In this document: positions 1 to 9,980 of the stretch, piece by piece
How positions within the stretch are numbered: position 1 is the stretch's first letter
How the letters are laid out: each line of letters opens with the position of its first letter
Source of the DNA: Rhizobiaceae bacterium
GTDB taxonomy: Bacteria; Pseudomonadota; Alphaproteobacteria; Rhizobiales; Rhizobiaceae
Length of the DNA: 63,611 nucleotides
Assembly (NCBI GenBank): GCA_028279875.1
Contig: JANQMU010000074.1
Location: forward strand, 1 to 63,611
Direction of reading: 5' to 3'
Notes under the pieces: model-generated
Seen by the model: only the letters and a program-made list of their open reading frames with translations
Told to the model about the DNA's origin: nothing
Databases searched by the model: none
Program-made: the position numbers and the translations under genes

Positions 1-93
1 CGCCATGAGAGCATGCAAAACCGATCAAAGCTTCGAGAGCTTGATCTTCCTATGCGCCGCTGTCATCAACTCCAAATGAATCCCAACAGACCC

Positions 94-359
94 TAGAGCA
101 TCGGGCGATAATATTGAGCCATTTGATGATCCAAATCAGTTCGCTCGGCTAGGCGAACGGCGCCGGTCGATGTGGGGCATCGGCCAAGCCGTTCAACAAA
201 GCCGGCGGGCTGATTTGGTTCACCGAAGGCCGGCTTATCAGGCCTTCTGGACGTCGTTGCGACCGCCTTGTGGTCAGCCCGGACCACGGCGGCGACCGCG
301 CCTCGCCAGCAGGCCTGGTAAGCCGGTCAAAGGGTTCAATATTATCGCCCGATGCTCTA
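94..359. mobile_element. MITE-like element with 33-bp terminal inverted repeats
   Basis: Positions 94-126 and 327-359 are inverted repeats that match at 31 of 33 positions, with the outer 24 bp perfect. Both ends begin with TA followed by GAGCATCGGGCG, so the TA is best read as the duplicated target of a Tc1/mariner (IS630-type) transposition. The 266-bp length and the absence of any recognisable transposase indicate a non-autonomous element. A 64-codon minus-strand reading frame (93-287) runs from inside the element to its left end, and I see no known protein in it. It lies next to a decayed transposase, so the window starts in a region that has repeatedly taken insertions. The repeat structure is read directly; the IS630 link is inferred from the TA ends. 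Confidence 0.8.
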
Positions 360-429
360 ACTCCGCCCCGAACGACAATCCCAGCGGGTCTTCAGTGGAT
401 CTTCTCAGCTCCGGCAGTTTTTCTTCGGG

Positions 430-808
430 AAATGGCGCTGGCGCATCGAGCGCGACTATCGGGAGCTCAAGCAGGAACTCGGTCTTGGACACTATGAAGG
501 GCGCGGCTGGCGCGGCTTCCATCACCATGCGACATTATGCATTGCAGCCCATGGCTTCCTGATCGCCGAGCGGCAGACGATTCCCCCCTTCAGGACCGCG
601 TGCCGCCCCGACGTTCCAGAAACCTGCCATTCCCGGCAGTTACCGACCCAGAGGCACCGCCGATCCGGCCCGAAAGGCATATCCCGGACTCGATCGCAGC
701 ACTGCGCAGCCATCTGACCATTGCGATAGCCAGAGGCCTCAAGCGATGTCCATGCTGCAATGTCCCACGAAAGCCGACAATCACCCGTCGGCGCTTGTGA
801 CGCAGTAA
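430..808 (+). pseudogene. Decayed C-terminal fragment of an IS701/IS4-like DDE transposase
   Basis: Reading from 430 gives KWRWRIERDYRELKQELG, then the block GRGWRGFHHHATLCIAAHGF, which is the C-terminal signature of IS701-like transposases and includes the glutamate of the DDE triad. In the C-run near 580-592 one extra base shifts the frame. In the other frame the expected tail resumes (IPPSGPRAAP, GSYRPRGTADPARKAYPG) and reaches a TAA at 806-808. Upstream of about 427 the similarity stops abruptly, so the N-terminal and central catalytic parts are missing. The fragment cannot encode an active transposase. It lies in the same orientation as no neighbour and ends 10 bp from the end of tgt. 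The family call comes from recognising the motif, without a database search. Confidence 0.8.
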
Positions 809-818
809 GATTAGCCTG

Positions 819-1948
<1,130 letters not shown>

Positions 1949-1952
<4 letters not shown>

Positions 1953-3043
1953 AGCGCCTGATCCGCCCGTACAAGCAGACTGGAATCTCCGTAGGAATAG
2001 AACCTATACCCCGTTTCTATGGCATGCCGGTAGGCGTTCTGCATCACATCGCGGCCGCAAAAGGCGCAAACCAGCATGAACAGCGTCGAGCGCGGCAGGT
2101 GGAAATTCGTCATCAGCACATCGACGAAGCGAAAGCGGTATCCCGGCGTGATAAAGATATCGGTGGCGCCGCACCAAGGTTTCAGGGTGCCATGTTCGTC
2201 GCTGGCGCTTTCCAGAAGACGAAGCGACGTCGTGCCGACGCTGACGATCCGCCCGCCCCGCGCCTTTACCGCATTCAATGCCTCGGCAGTCGCGGCACTG
2301 ACCTCGCCCGTTTCCGCATGCATCACATGATCATCGGTATCATCCGCCTTGACCGGCAGGAATGTCCCGGCACCGACATGAAGGGTCACGAAATGCCGCT
2401 CGATCCCGGCGGCGTCAATTCGGTCGAACAGGTCTTGCGTAAAGTGCAGCCCGGCGGTCGGTGCCGCGACGGCCCCCTCCTCCGTGGCATAGATCGTCTG
2501 ATAATCGGTTCGGTCACGCAAATCGTCCGGGCGTTTCGAAGCGATATAGGGTGGCAGGGGAACATGCCCTTCGGCGGCGATTGCCGCATCGAGCGCGGCG
2601 CCCGACAGTTCGAACCTCAGCACAGCTTCACCGCCCTCCCCGCGGCTTTCGACGATGCCGGACAGCGCATCGGCCAAGCACAGGTTCCTGTCTGCGCCGA
2701 ACGAGAACCGGTCCCCGGCCCTGACCCGTTTGGCCGGTCGCAAAAACGCTTTCCAACGGTCCGGCGCGACGCGCATGTGAAGCGTCGCGGAAAAATGGGC
2801 AACGGATTCGCCCTGATCACCGTCACGTCGGCGCAGGCCCTCAAGCTGTGCGGGAATGACCTTCGTGTCGTTGAACACCATAGCATCGCCCGGCTTCAAG
2901 AGATTCGCAAGAGCGCTGACCCGGCGGTCCGACAGGCCGGCGGCAGGATCGACCACCAGCATCCGGGCGCTGTCGCGCGGTGATGCGGGCCGCAGCGCGA
3001 TCGCCTCTTCCGGCAGGACAAAATCAAACAGATCGACGCGCAT
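1949..3043 (-). CDS. queA: S-adenosylmethionine:tRNA ribosyltransferase-isomerase
   Basis: QueA moves the ribosyl part of SAM onto preQ1-tRNA to form epoxyqueuosine, the step after Tgt. The protein is 364 residues, the normal length, starting at [19 protein letters not shown], which is the conserved N-terminus. An upstream in-frame extension of 22 codons (to 3109) is rejected because it is not conserved-looking and runs into the intergenic space after ppiB. Family blocks visible include [24 protein letters not shown] and the C-terminal [12 protein letters not shown]. The stop overlaps the tgt start (ATGA), so the two genes form a queuosine operon read from the ppiB side. Confidence 0.97.
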
Positions 3044-3114
3044 GGGACGGCCCGTAAGGTGAAACGGCGCCCACCCTTTCAGAGGTAGGCGCCGTTCGCA
3101 CTGGTTCAAACCCT

Positions 3115-3588
3115 TCAGATATCGGCAGCGACGCGCATGCTGGCAATGCTGTCGGGATCGTTGACCGGCTCGCCGCGCTTGATCTGGTCGACAATATCCA
3201 TGCCTTCGATCACCTGGCCCCAGACACTGTACTGGCGATCGAGCCAGGGCGCGTCGCCGAAACAGATGAAAAACTGCGAATTGGCGGAATTCGGGCTCTG
3301 CGAGCGGGCCATGGAACAGGTTCCGCGAACATGGTTGACGTTCGAGAATTCGGCTTCGAGGTCTGGTTTGTCCGAACCGCCCATGCCGGTCCCGGTCGGA
3401 TCGCCGGTCTGCGCCATGAAACCGTCAATGACGCGATGGAAGACCACGCCATCGTAGAAATTCTCCCGCGAAAGCTCCTTGACGCGGTTCACATGGTTCG
3501 GCGCCAGATCGGGCATCAGTTCGATCACCACCTTGCCCTTGCTCGTTTCCATGACAATCGTGTTTTCCGGATCCTTGATCTCGGCCAT
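3115..3588 (-). CDS. ppiB: Peptidyl-prolyl cis-trans isomerase, cyclophilin type, cytoplasmic
   Basis: A 157-residue cyclophilin without a signal peptide, so it probably assists proline-limited folding in the cytosol. Family signatures are complete: [20 protein letters not shown] near residues 43-62, the catalytic arginine in [20 protein letters not shown], and the substrate-pocket tryptophan-containing [11 protein letters not shown]. An AAGGAGAAGAAT leader supports the ATG at 3588. It lies 24 bp downstream of a second, exported cyclophilin, and the two probably arose by duplication. The same tandem arrangement between coaD and queA is familiar from rhizobia. Confidence 0.95.
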   Translation of the reverse strand: MAEIKDPENTIVMETSKGKVVIELMPDLAPNHVNRVKELSRENFYDGVVFHRVIDGFMAQTGDPTGTGMGGSDKPDLEAEFSNVNHVRGTCSMARSQSPNSANSQFFICFGDAPWLDRQYSVWGQVIEGMDIVDQIKRGEPVNDPDSIASMRVAADI

Positions 3589-3612
3589 ATTCTTCTCCTT
3601 GTCTGCTTTGAC

Positions 3613-4188
3613 TTATTCGCCGACGCGTACCTTGATCATGCGATCAGGATCGGTCACGGCGCCATTTGCCTGTTGGTTGCCCCGCTTGATGTTCATGACG
3701 TGCTCCATCCCGTCGATCACGCGCCCGAAAACCGTATATTGATTGTTCAGGAAATGCCCCTCATCGAACATGATGAAAAACTGCGAATTGGCCGAATCCG
3801 GGTTCTGCGCCCGCGCCATGCCGAGCACACCCCGATCGAAAGGCACGTCGGAAAATTCCTGCTTGAGATCGGGTTTGCTGGAGCCGCCGGTGCCGGCGCG
3901 CCGCAGATTGAATCCGTCCTCCATATCGCCGAATTCCACATCGCCGGTCTGCGCCATGAAGCCGTCGATGACCCGGTGAAAGGCAACATTGTCATATTCG
4001 CCGGCCGCCGCAAGTTCCTTGATGCGCGCCACATGATTAGGGGCCACATCGGGCAGCAATTCAATGACCACATCCCCGTCCTTCAACGTGATGGTCATGG
4101 TGTTTTCCGGTTTGACCTCGGCCGAAGCCACGGAAACAAGGCTCGCGACAAACAGTGCCGCGACCGCGAGCAAAGGGAATTTTTTCAT
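3613..4188 (-). CDS. ppiA: Peptidyl-prolyl cis-trans isomerase, cyclophilin type, exported
   Basis: A 191-residue cyclophilin beginning MKKFPLLAVAALFVASLVSV and continuing to a likely signal-peptidase site after ASA, so it should act in the periplasm. The start at 4188 is chosen over the in-frame ATG at 4212 because GGAG lies just upstream and the signal peptide begins there. The core carries [39 protein letters not shown] and NQYTVFGRVIDGMEHV. Compared with the cytoplasmic paralogue downstream, it has an insert around FGDMEDGFNLRRAGTGGSS, common in periplasmic alphaproteobacterial cyclophilins. It probably belongs to the same transcript as coaD upstream and ppiB downstream. Confidence 0.94.
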   Translation of the reverse strand: MKKFPLLAVAALFVASLVSVASAEVKPENTMTITLKDGDVVIELLPDVAPNHVARIKELAAAGEYDNVAFHRVIDGFMAQTGDVEFGDMEDGFNLRRAGTGGSSKPDLKQEFSDVPFDRGVLGMARAQNPDSANSQFFIMFDEGHFLNNQYTVFGRVIDGMEHVMNIKRGNQQANGAVTDPDRMIKVRVGE

Positions 4189-4225
4189 GAGAACTCCGTT
4201 TTCTATCGGCACATGCCGGGTGCCG

Positions 4226-4717
4226 TCAGTGTTGTCCGTCTTTCAGCGCATGCAGCACCGGGCCGGGCACAAAAGCGCTGATATCGCCGCCCATGGCGGC
4301 GATCTGCCGAACCAATGTGGCGGTAATGGGCCGGTTCAGCGGACTGGCCGGCAGAAAGACCGTCTGAATTTCCGGTGCCATCTGCCGGTTCATGCCCGCC
4401 ATTTGCATTTCGTAATCGAGATCGCTGCCATCCCGCAATCCGCGCATCAGCATTGTGGCCTTGTTTTCCCGTGCCGCATCGACCGCCAGATCATCGAACG
4501 CGACAATTGACACGCGGTCTTCCTGGCCGGGCAGTTGCTCAACAAGCGACTCCGTAATCAGTTCGGCCCGTTTTTCGAAGCTGAACAGCGGTTTCTTGGA
4601 CGCCTGCACGCCAATCCCGACGACGACCCGATCGGCGACATTCAGCGCCTGGACCAAAACATCCATATGGCCGTTGGTGATCGGATCGAACGATCCTGGA
4701 TAAAAGGCAATTCTCAT
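4226..4717 (-). CDS. coaD: Phosphopantetheine adenylyltransferase
   Basis: CoaD transfers AMP from ATP to 4'-phosphopantetheine, the penultimate step of coenzyme A synthesis. The 163-residue length is standard. The start [19 protein letters not shown] contains the nucleotidyltransferase T/HxGH motif (TNGH), and the C-terminal ATP loop appears as [17 protein letters not shown]. The in-frame extension to 4816 is rejected since it precedes the conserved first strand. Homologues in related bacteria sit in the same position between gyrA and the cyclophilin genes. It heads the minus-strand run coaD-ppiA-ppiB-queA-tgt. Confidence 0.96.
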   Translation of the reverse strand: MRIAFYPGSFDPITNGHMDVLVQALNVADRVVVGIGVQASKKPLFSFEKRAELITESLVEQLPGQEDRVSIVAFDDLAVDAARENKATMLMRGLRDGSDLDYEMQMAGMNRQMAPEIQTVFLPASPLNRPITATLVRQIAAMGGDISAFVPGPVLHALKDGQH

Positions 4718-4930
4718 GCGCGTTTCACCTGTGCGAGCCGCCAAGCCGTGGTGACCGGATGGCCCGGTCAGTGCCCGCTTTCTGTCATGGCGTGTCGCAA
4801 GGTGCAAGCAAAACACGTCATCGGCCAGCTCTCGAATCTCGAAAAGATGAACACCTTCTGAACGGACACTTCAGAAAGCTTTCAGACCATATCCCTTAAT
4901 TTAATCGGAAGAATTAGAGGAGAAATCACA

Positions 4931-5038
4931 ATGGTTGTTTTAATTTTCATTGCTACGCTGTTTCTAACCACGACGATTGCTTCTGCGATTCTGCTGGCAG
5001 GTTCACGCCGGGCCGAGCGTAGCGCTGGCAATCGTTGA
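4931..5038 (+). CDS. Predicted 35-residue single-span membrane micro-protein
   Basis: An unrecognised small ORF with strong translation signals. GAGGAG lies 8 bp upstream of the ATG, and the product (MVVLIFIATLFLTTTIASAI, then a short basic tail SRRAERS) is one hydrophobic helix followed by positive charges. Such a shape suits a small inner-membrane protein with a cytoplasmic C-terminus. It lies in the gap between coaD and gyrA, on the opposite strand to both, about 195 bp ahead of a second gene of the same design. No function is assigned. A chance ORF is possible, but the good ribosome binding site and hydrophobic composition argue against it. Confidence 0.55.
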   Translation: MVVLIFIATLFLTTTIASAILLAGSRRAERSAGNR

Positions 5039-5232
5039 TACCGGGGTGAGAATGAAGGGCGGACAGCGGATCACATTGGCGTGCACAAAAACCGGCGTCC
5101 GTTCACACAACAACGAGATGCATTGAATGTGGATGCGGCCGACACCATATCCAACTCTACCGGTGCACCACAGAGCGGCCAACACAGCGTCCCGAAGGGT
5201 CGGCAAGGCCGAAAGGCAAAACTGAGGAGACC

Positions 5233-5370
5233 ATGATGATTACAGCGCTCTCAATTCTTGCGGTTCTCATCGCTTCCATGTTTCTCGCGACCATGGGCGC
5301 CGCTATGTTTGCCATGCAGCGTGAGCATGCCGAGGCGACGCAAAAGGCCCGCGCCCGCACCAGACACTGA
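5233..5370 (+). CDS. Predicted 45-residue single-span membrane micro-protein
   Basis: A second unrecognised small ORF in the coaD-gyrA gap. It is preceded by GAGGAGACC, a good ribosome binding site, and a double ATG. Residues 2-28 (ITALSILAVLIASMFLATMG and onward) form one hydrophobic helix rich in Met and Ala, followed by a charged tail (QREHAEATQKARARTRH). It resembles the 35-residue product upstream in design: hydrophobic helix, then a basic end. A strong rho-independent terminator starts 52 bp after its stop, in the right orientation to end its transcript, which favours a real gene. Function unknown. Confidence 0.6.
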   Translation: MMITALSILAVLIASMFLATMGAAMFAMQREHAEATQKARARTRH

Positions 5371-5422
5371 ATTCACGGGCTTTATCAGGGACCCCTTTGA
5401 CCTCCAATCAAGTCCCCTGACG

Positions 5423-5452
5423 ATCCGGATGGCTTTGCCATCCGGATTTTTT
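5423..5452 (+). terminator. Rho-independent terminator after the micro-protein genes
   Basis: A perfect 10-bp stem (ATCCGGATGG, loop CTTTG, CCATCCGGAT) is followed by a run of T residues to 5452. The T-run lies only on the plus-strand side, so it ends transcripts from the small ORFs at 4931-5370 and not gyrA, which reads the other way. Confidence 0.85.
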
Positions 5453-5486
5453 GATGCCGAAGCCGGCACTTCCTTTTCAGATCTGG

Positions 5487-8258
5487 CTACGCCGGTCCTT
5501 CCGGATCGGCCGGCGGTTCGCCCGAAGACGAGCCGTTTTCTTCCGAAGCGGCACCATTTTCCTCATCGGAGTCCGGTTCGCTGATCCGCTCGACCGACAC
5601 CACGCGCTCCTGTTCGGCCGTGGAGAAGATCGTCACGCCCTTCGTTGCGCGGCTGGCCATGCGAATCCCGGCAACCGGCACACGGATCAGTTGGCCGCCA
5701 TCGGAGACCAGCATGATCTGATCGTCATGTTCGACCGGAAATGTCGCGACCAGCGGCCCGATTTCGTCGACCTTTGCGGTATCGGTAGCGCGAATTCCCT
5801 TGCCGCCGCGACCGGAAATCCGGAAATCATAAGACGATGATCGCTTGCCGTAACCCTTCTCGCTGACCGTCAGCACAAACTGCTCACGCGACTGCAGTTC
5901 AAGTGCCCGCGCTTCGGTCAGTTCGTCATCCTCCTCTGCCGCAGCGTCCTCATCGGCCGGATCATGATCATCGGCCCGGCTCCATTTGATATAGGCGGTG
6001 CGTTCGGCCGGCGTTGCCTCGACGTGGGTCAGGATCGCCATGGAGATCACCCGATCGCCCTCGCCGAGCGAGATACCGCGCACACCGACCGAGTTGCGGC
6101 CTGCAAATACCCGGACATCGGTCACCGGGAACCGGATGCACTGGCCGAGAGAAGTGGTCAGCAGCACGTCATCATGTTCGTCGCAGGTCTCGACATTGAG
6201 GATTTCATCCTTTTCGTCGTCGAGTTTCATGGCGATCTTGCCATTACGGTTGACCTGAACAAAATCCGACAATTTGTTTCGGCGCACCGTGCCCCTGGTC
6301 GTTGAGAACATGACATCCAGATTGGCCCAGCTTTCCTCATCCTCGGGCAAGGGCATGATCGAGGTGATGCGTTCACCCTGCTCAAGCGGCAGCATGTTGA
6401 TCAGCGCCTTGCCGCGCGATTGCGGCGAGCCGACCGGCAGGCGCCAGACCTTTTCCTTGTAGACGATGCCCCGGGAGGAGAAAAACAGCACCGGTGTATG
6501 GGTATTGGCAATGAAAAGCCGGGTGACGAAATCCTCGTCGCGGGTCGCCATGCCGGACCGTCCCTTGCCGCCGCGTCGCTGGGCGCGATAGGTGTCCAAG
6601 GGCACACGCTTGATATAGCCGGAATGGGAAACCGTGACGACCATGTCCTCCCGGGCGATCAGGTCCTCATCGTCCATATCCGCGCCGCCCTCGACGATCT
6701 CGGTACGGCGCGGCGTGGCGAATTCCTCGCGAACGTCCTGCAACTCCTGCTTGACGATCTCGAGGATCCTGGCGCGCGATGCCAGGATGTCGAGGTAATC
6801 CCGGATTTCCGCACCGATTTCATTGAGTTCGTCGGCGATCTCGTCGCGCCCGAGCGCGGTCAGGCGCGCCAGCCGCAATTCAAGGATCGCCCGCGCCTGT
6901 TCCTCCGAGAGATTGTAGGTCCCGTCATCATTGATCCGGTGGCGCGGATCGTCGATCAACTGGATCAGCGGCTCAATGTCCGTTGCCGGCCACTGCCGCT
7001 CCATCAACTGCGACCGTGCCGTCACCGGATCGGGTGCATTCCGGATCAGGCTGATGACCTCGTCGATATTGGCCACCGCGATCGCCAGGCCGACCAGCAC
7101 ATGGGCCCGGTCGCGTGCCTTGTTCAACAGGAACTTGGTGCGCCGGCTGATGACTTCCTCGCGGAACGCCACGAAGGCCTTCAGCATGTCCAGCAGCACC
7201 ATCTGTTCCGGTTTGCCGCCATTGAGGGCAACCATGTTGCAGCCGAAGGAGGTCTGCAGCGGCGTGAACCGGTAAAGCTGGTTGAGGATCACATCGGCAA
7301 CCGCGTCGCGCCGCAACTCGATGACGACCCGGTATCCGTCACGATCCGATTCATCGCGGATGTCCGAAATGCCCTCGATCCGCTTCTCGCGCACCAGCTC
7401 GGCCATCTTTTCGATCATCGACGCCTTGTTGACCTGATACGGTATCTCGGTGACGACCAGCGCCTCGCGTTCGCCCCGGATCTCTTCGGTGTGCACGCGC
7501 CCGCGCATGATCACCGACCCGCGGCCGGTCTGATAGGCGGATCGGATGCCCGAACGCCCCAGAATCAGCCCGCCAGTCGGAAAATCAGGTCCCGGAATGA
7601 TCTCCTGCAGGGCGGACAGTTCAATCGCCGGATTGTCAATGAGCGCAAAACAACCGTCGATCACCTCACCCAGATTGTGCGGCGGGATATTGGTTGCCAT
7701 ACCGACGGCAATGCCGCCCGCGCCATTGACCAGAAGATTGGGGAAGCGCGCCGGAATGACGCGCGGTTCGTTGGCCGAGGCGTCGTAGTTCTCCTGGAAA
7801 TCGACGGTATCCTTGTCGATGTCCTCCAGCAGCTCATGGGCGACCTTCGCCAGGCGCGACTCGGTGTAGCGCATCGCCGCCGGCGGATCGCCGTCGATGG
7901 AGCCGAAATTGCCCTGCCCGTCGATCAGTGGCACGCGCATGGAGAAGTCCTGCGCCATGCGGACCATCGCATCATAGATCGCCTGGTCGCCATGGGGATG
8001 GTATTTACCCATGACGTCACCGATGATCCGCGAGGACTTCACATATTTGCGGTTCCAGTGATAGCCGCCCTCATGCATGGCATAGAGGATGCGCCGGTGA
8101 ACGGGCTTCAATCCGTCCCTGACATCAGGCAGCGCCCGGCTGACGATCACGCTCATCGCGTAATCGAGATAGGAGCGTTGCATCTCCTCCATGATGGATA
8201 TCGGCTCGATACCCGGCGGCTCCGATGGAGGTGTGAGGGAATTATCGTGTTCTGACAA
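5487..8258 (-). CDS. gyrA: DNA gyrase subunit A
   Basis: GyrA is the breakage-reunion subunit of DNA gyrase, which introduces negative supercoils with GyrB. The 923-residue protein has the N-terminal [20 protein letters not shown], the catalytic Tyr131 in [10 protein letters not shown], and the C-terminal beta-pinwheel including the GyrA box QRRGGKG. The quinolone-determining segment reads [13 protein letters not shown], so the position equivalent to E. coli Ser83 is Gln92, while Asp96 (E. coli Asp87) is retained. The start codon is TTG at 8258; the next ATG would remove the conserved PPGIEPISI. The C-terminal tail is acidic. No ssb or uvrA gene follows upstream, unlike some relatives. The long antisense frame over it is a shadow. 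Confidence 0.98.
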   Translation of the reverse strand: MSEHDNSLTPPSEPPGIEPISIMEEMQRSYLDYAMSVIVSRALPDVRDGLKPVHRRILYAMHEGGYHWNRKYVKSSRIIGDVMGKYHPHGDQAIYDAMVRMAQDFSMRVPLIDGQGNFGSIDGDPPAAMRYTESRLAKVAHELLEDIDKDTVDFQENYDASANEPRVIPARFPNLLVNGAGGIAVGMATNIPPHNLGEVIDGCFALIDNPAIELSALQEIIPGPDFPTGGLILGRSGIRSAYQTGRGSVIMRGRVHTEEIRGEREALVVTEIPYQVNKASMIEKMAELVREKRIEGISDIRDESDRDGYRVVIELRRDAVADVILNQLYRFTPLQTSFGCNMVALNGGKPEQMVLLDMLKAFVAFREEVISRRTKFLLNKARDRAHVLVGLAIAVANIDEVISLIRNAPDPVTARSQLMERQWPATDIEPLIQLIDDPRHRINDDGTYNLSEEQARAILELRLARLTALGRDEIADELNEIGAEIRDYLDILASRARILEIVKQELQDVREEFATPRRTEIVEGGADMDDEDLIAREDMVVTVSHSGYIKRVPLDTYRAQRRGGKGRSGMATRDEDFVTRLFIANTHTPVLFFSSRGIVYKEKVWRLPVGSPQSRGKALINMLPLEQGERITSIMPLPEDEESWANLDVMFSTTRGTVRRNKLSDFVQVNRNGKIAMKLDDEKDEILNVETCDEHDDVLLTTSLGQCIRFPVTDVRVFAGRNSVGVRGISLGEGDRVISMAILTHVEATPAERTAYIKWSRADDHDPADEDAAAEEDDELTEARALELQSREQFVLTVSEKGYGKRSSSYDFRISGRGGKGIRATDTAKVDEIGPLVATFPVEHDDQIMLVSDGGQLIRVPVAGIRMASRATKGVTIFSTAEQERVVSVERISEPDSDEENGAASEENGSSSGEPPADPEGPA

Positions 8259-8517
8259 GAATTTCGCCCGTCGCGCAGTGTCGAATCATATGGCCCATTT
8301 ATAGACGATCAGAACCATAAATGCCAATTCCGACGGCCCCTTGAAGGGCATGGTTTTTCTTTTAATTTCATGGCCTTATGAGGAAGGTGCCTGGGGCCCT
8401 TACGGTTCATCGGGCCGGGTACTCGCAAATCGCGGCAATTGTATGAAATACGGACTGGAAATCACCGTCAAAATGGCGGAGAATCGCGCCCCGGCGGAGG
8501 GTCGAACCCTGTTTGAA

Positions 8518-8823
8518 TCAAGCCGGTCTCTCGCCGGCGCGCAGGCTCCTCAGATTATGCGTGTGAACCCACGACGCATGCGCGATGCGGCTGGTCGCGA
8601 TCCCGATCACGTATCCCCCTCGGATGATCTCATGCCCTTCGTGAATATGAGACAGGGCTATCTTGTGGAATTTCGGAATATCGCTCGTCGCGTTCAGAAC
8701 GATCTCGCAATCGCCCAACCGGATGAAAACGGTCTCGCCCTCAGAGACATCGTCCAGAACATTGGCGACCGAATCCCCTTCAGACAGCGCAATTGCGCAT
8801 TTTCGCACAACGGACGTGTTCAC
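8518..8823 (-). CDS. UxaA-family dehydratase, small (SAF-domain) subunit
   Basis: A 101-residue protein matching the N-terminal SAF domain of altronate/galactarate dehydratases: the early GDSVANVLDDVSEGETVFI and the closing HKIALSHIHEGHEIIRGGYVIG, where the family has HKIA...G..V.KYG. The usual 'KYG' is altered here. In E. coli UxaA this domain is fused to the catalytic part; here it is a separate gene whose GTG start overlaps the stop of the large subunit by 4 bp. Together the two are expected to dehydrate a sugar acid in the cytosol. The substrate is not known. The clear coupling with TctABC suggests the substrate enters through that transporter. Confidence 0.85.
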   Translation of the reverse strand: MNTSVVRKCAIALSEGDSVANVLDDVSEGETVFIRLGDCEIVLNATSDIPKFHKIALSHIHEGHEIIRGGYVIGIATSRIAHASWVHTHNLRSLRAGERPA

Positions 8824-9980
8824 AAGGTCGCTCCGATGCGGCTAATGACTTCATTACCCTCCCCGGTGATTTCGCCGATCGTCAGCGCGCCATCGGCAAT
8901 CTCATTGATTTCTCTCATGAGCAAAGCGAGAGTTCGATCCCTTTCGTTATCCTGAATGAACGCTGACGCGTCGAAATCGATCTGTTCCGGCAGGACCCGG
9001 ACAGACGCTTCATTGGCTGAAATCTTCAAAGTGGGTGCAATCGCGCTGCAATAGCTGTTGCCCAGCCCGGTTGTGAAAAGCACTATCTGGACGCCCGAGG
9101 AGACGAAACCGGTCAATGATTCCGGAGATGAACTCGGGGCATCCATCAGATGAAGCCCGTTGCAGGGGGGCACCTGTCCATAATCCAGAACGGACTGGAT
9201 TTCGGCGGTTCCCGTTTTGGCAACCGATCCGCTGGCCTTTTCCTCAATCGTCGTCAGTCCGCTCCTGATATTGGCGGCATTCGGGTTGATTCCGGTCAGA
9301 CTAATGCCGGCCCGAATGGCGCGTTCCTCCAGTCGCGACACCGCCGCCACGATGTCCCTGGCGACCGCCGCCGACCGTCCACGTTTTGAAAGCTGATGCT
9401 CGGTTCCCAGCCATTCCAGGGTTTCCCCGACAACGATCGTCGCACCGATCCGTTCCAGATCATCGGACAATCGGCCGAGGAGCGGATTGGCGGCGAGCCC
9501 GGAGGTCGGATCCGACAGACCGCATTCCATGCCGACATAGAGCTCATCCGGCCCGAACGCCTCGCGACGTTGCCGGGACAACTGCCGGACCAAACGCGTT
9601 CCCGCCCGTATCGCGGTGTCCGTCAGCGTCAAACTGTCATAGTCCGTTTCGTCCAGACAAACCGCCTCACACGGTTTCCCGTTCGTCCTGACGACCTTTG
9701 TCACCCGGTTCACGTGGCGACGATCTGCTCCGATCACCAGGACGGCACCGCAATTGGGGTTCAAGGCCATGCCACAGAGCGTGTTGAATGTGCGGCCGGC
9801 ATCCTCGCCAAGCATGCCGATGCCGAATTGGCTGGACGCCAGGACCGCCATGGGCAGGCTCGCCTTTACCCGTCTGGCTGCGGCCTCCGTCAGCCCGGTC
9901 ACATTCAAAACGAGCAGATGGTTTCTGATGCCGGGGCGCCCGACCGCCCGCCTGTATCCTTGAAACGTGTCCATCTTCAT
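8820..9980 (-). CDS. UxaA-family dehydratase, large subunit
   Basis: A 386-residue protein of the altronate/D-galactarate dehydratase C-terminal family, iron-dependent enzymes that remove water from sugar acids. Visible family features are the opening YRRAVGRPGIRNHLLVLN, the NPNCGAVLVIGAD block, the cysteine-bearing VGMECGLSDPTSGLAANP, and the later GLHLMDAPSSSPESLTGFVSSG and TGLGNSYCSAIAPTLKI. The ATG overlaps the tctA stop (ATGA) and its own stop overlaps the small-subunit start, so both are translationally coupled to the transporter genes. The sugar-acid substrate cannot be read from the sequence; altronate itself is less likely, as no uxuA/uxaB/kdgK genes are nearby. Confidence 0.87.
   Translation of the reverse strand: MKMDTFQGYRRAVGRPGIRNHLLVLNVTGLTEAAARRVKASLPMAVLASSQFGIGMLGEDAGRTFNTLCGMALNPNCGAVLVIGADRRHVNRVTKVVRTNGKPCEAVCLDETDYDSLTLTDTAIRAGTRLVRQLSRQRREAFGPDELYVGMECGLSDPTSGLAANPLLGRLSDDLERIGATIVVGETLEWLGTEHQLSKRGRSAAVARDIVAAVSRLEERAIRAGISLTGINPNAANIRSGLTTIEEKASGSVAKTGTAEIQSVLDYGQVPPCNGLHLMDAPSSSPESLTGFVSSGVQIVLFTTGLGNSYCSAIAPTLKISANEASVRVLPEQIDFDASAFIQDNERDRTLALLMREINEIADGALTIGEITGEGNEVISRIGATL

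Larger units (their letters stand above)
1..818. other. Gene-free stretch of mobile-element debris
   Basis: No intact gene is supported here. Positions 94-359 hold the MITE-like element and about 430-808 the transposase remnant. I see nothing recognisable in 1-93 or 360-429. The short reading frames overlap the inverted repeats or the remnant in other frames and show no plausible ribosome binding sites. Confidence 0.7.

Noticed and set aside
4717..4816. Extended coaD start at 4816
   Set aside because: The added 33 residues precede the conserved first strand of the nucleotidyltransferase, and the shorter form has the standard length.
6420..8255. 611-codon open frame antisense to gyrA
   Set aside because: It lies fully inside gyrA in the opposite frame, has a composition typical of antisense GC-rich codons (His/Arg/Asp-rich) and no recognisable domain.
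8259..8517. Gap between gyrA and the dehydratase small subunit examined for a tRNA or small gene
   Set aside because: No tRNA cloverleaf, no ORF with a ribosome binding site and no clear terminator; it probably holds only the gyrA promoter.
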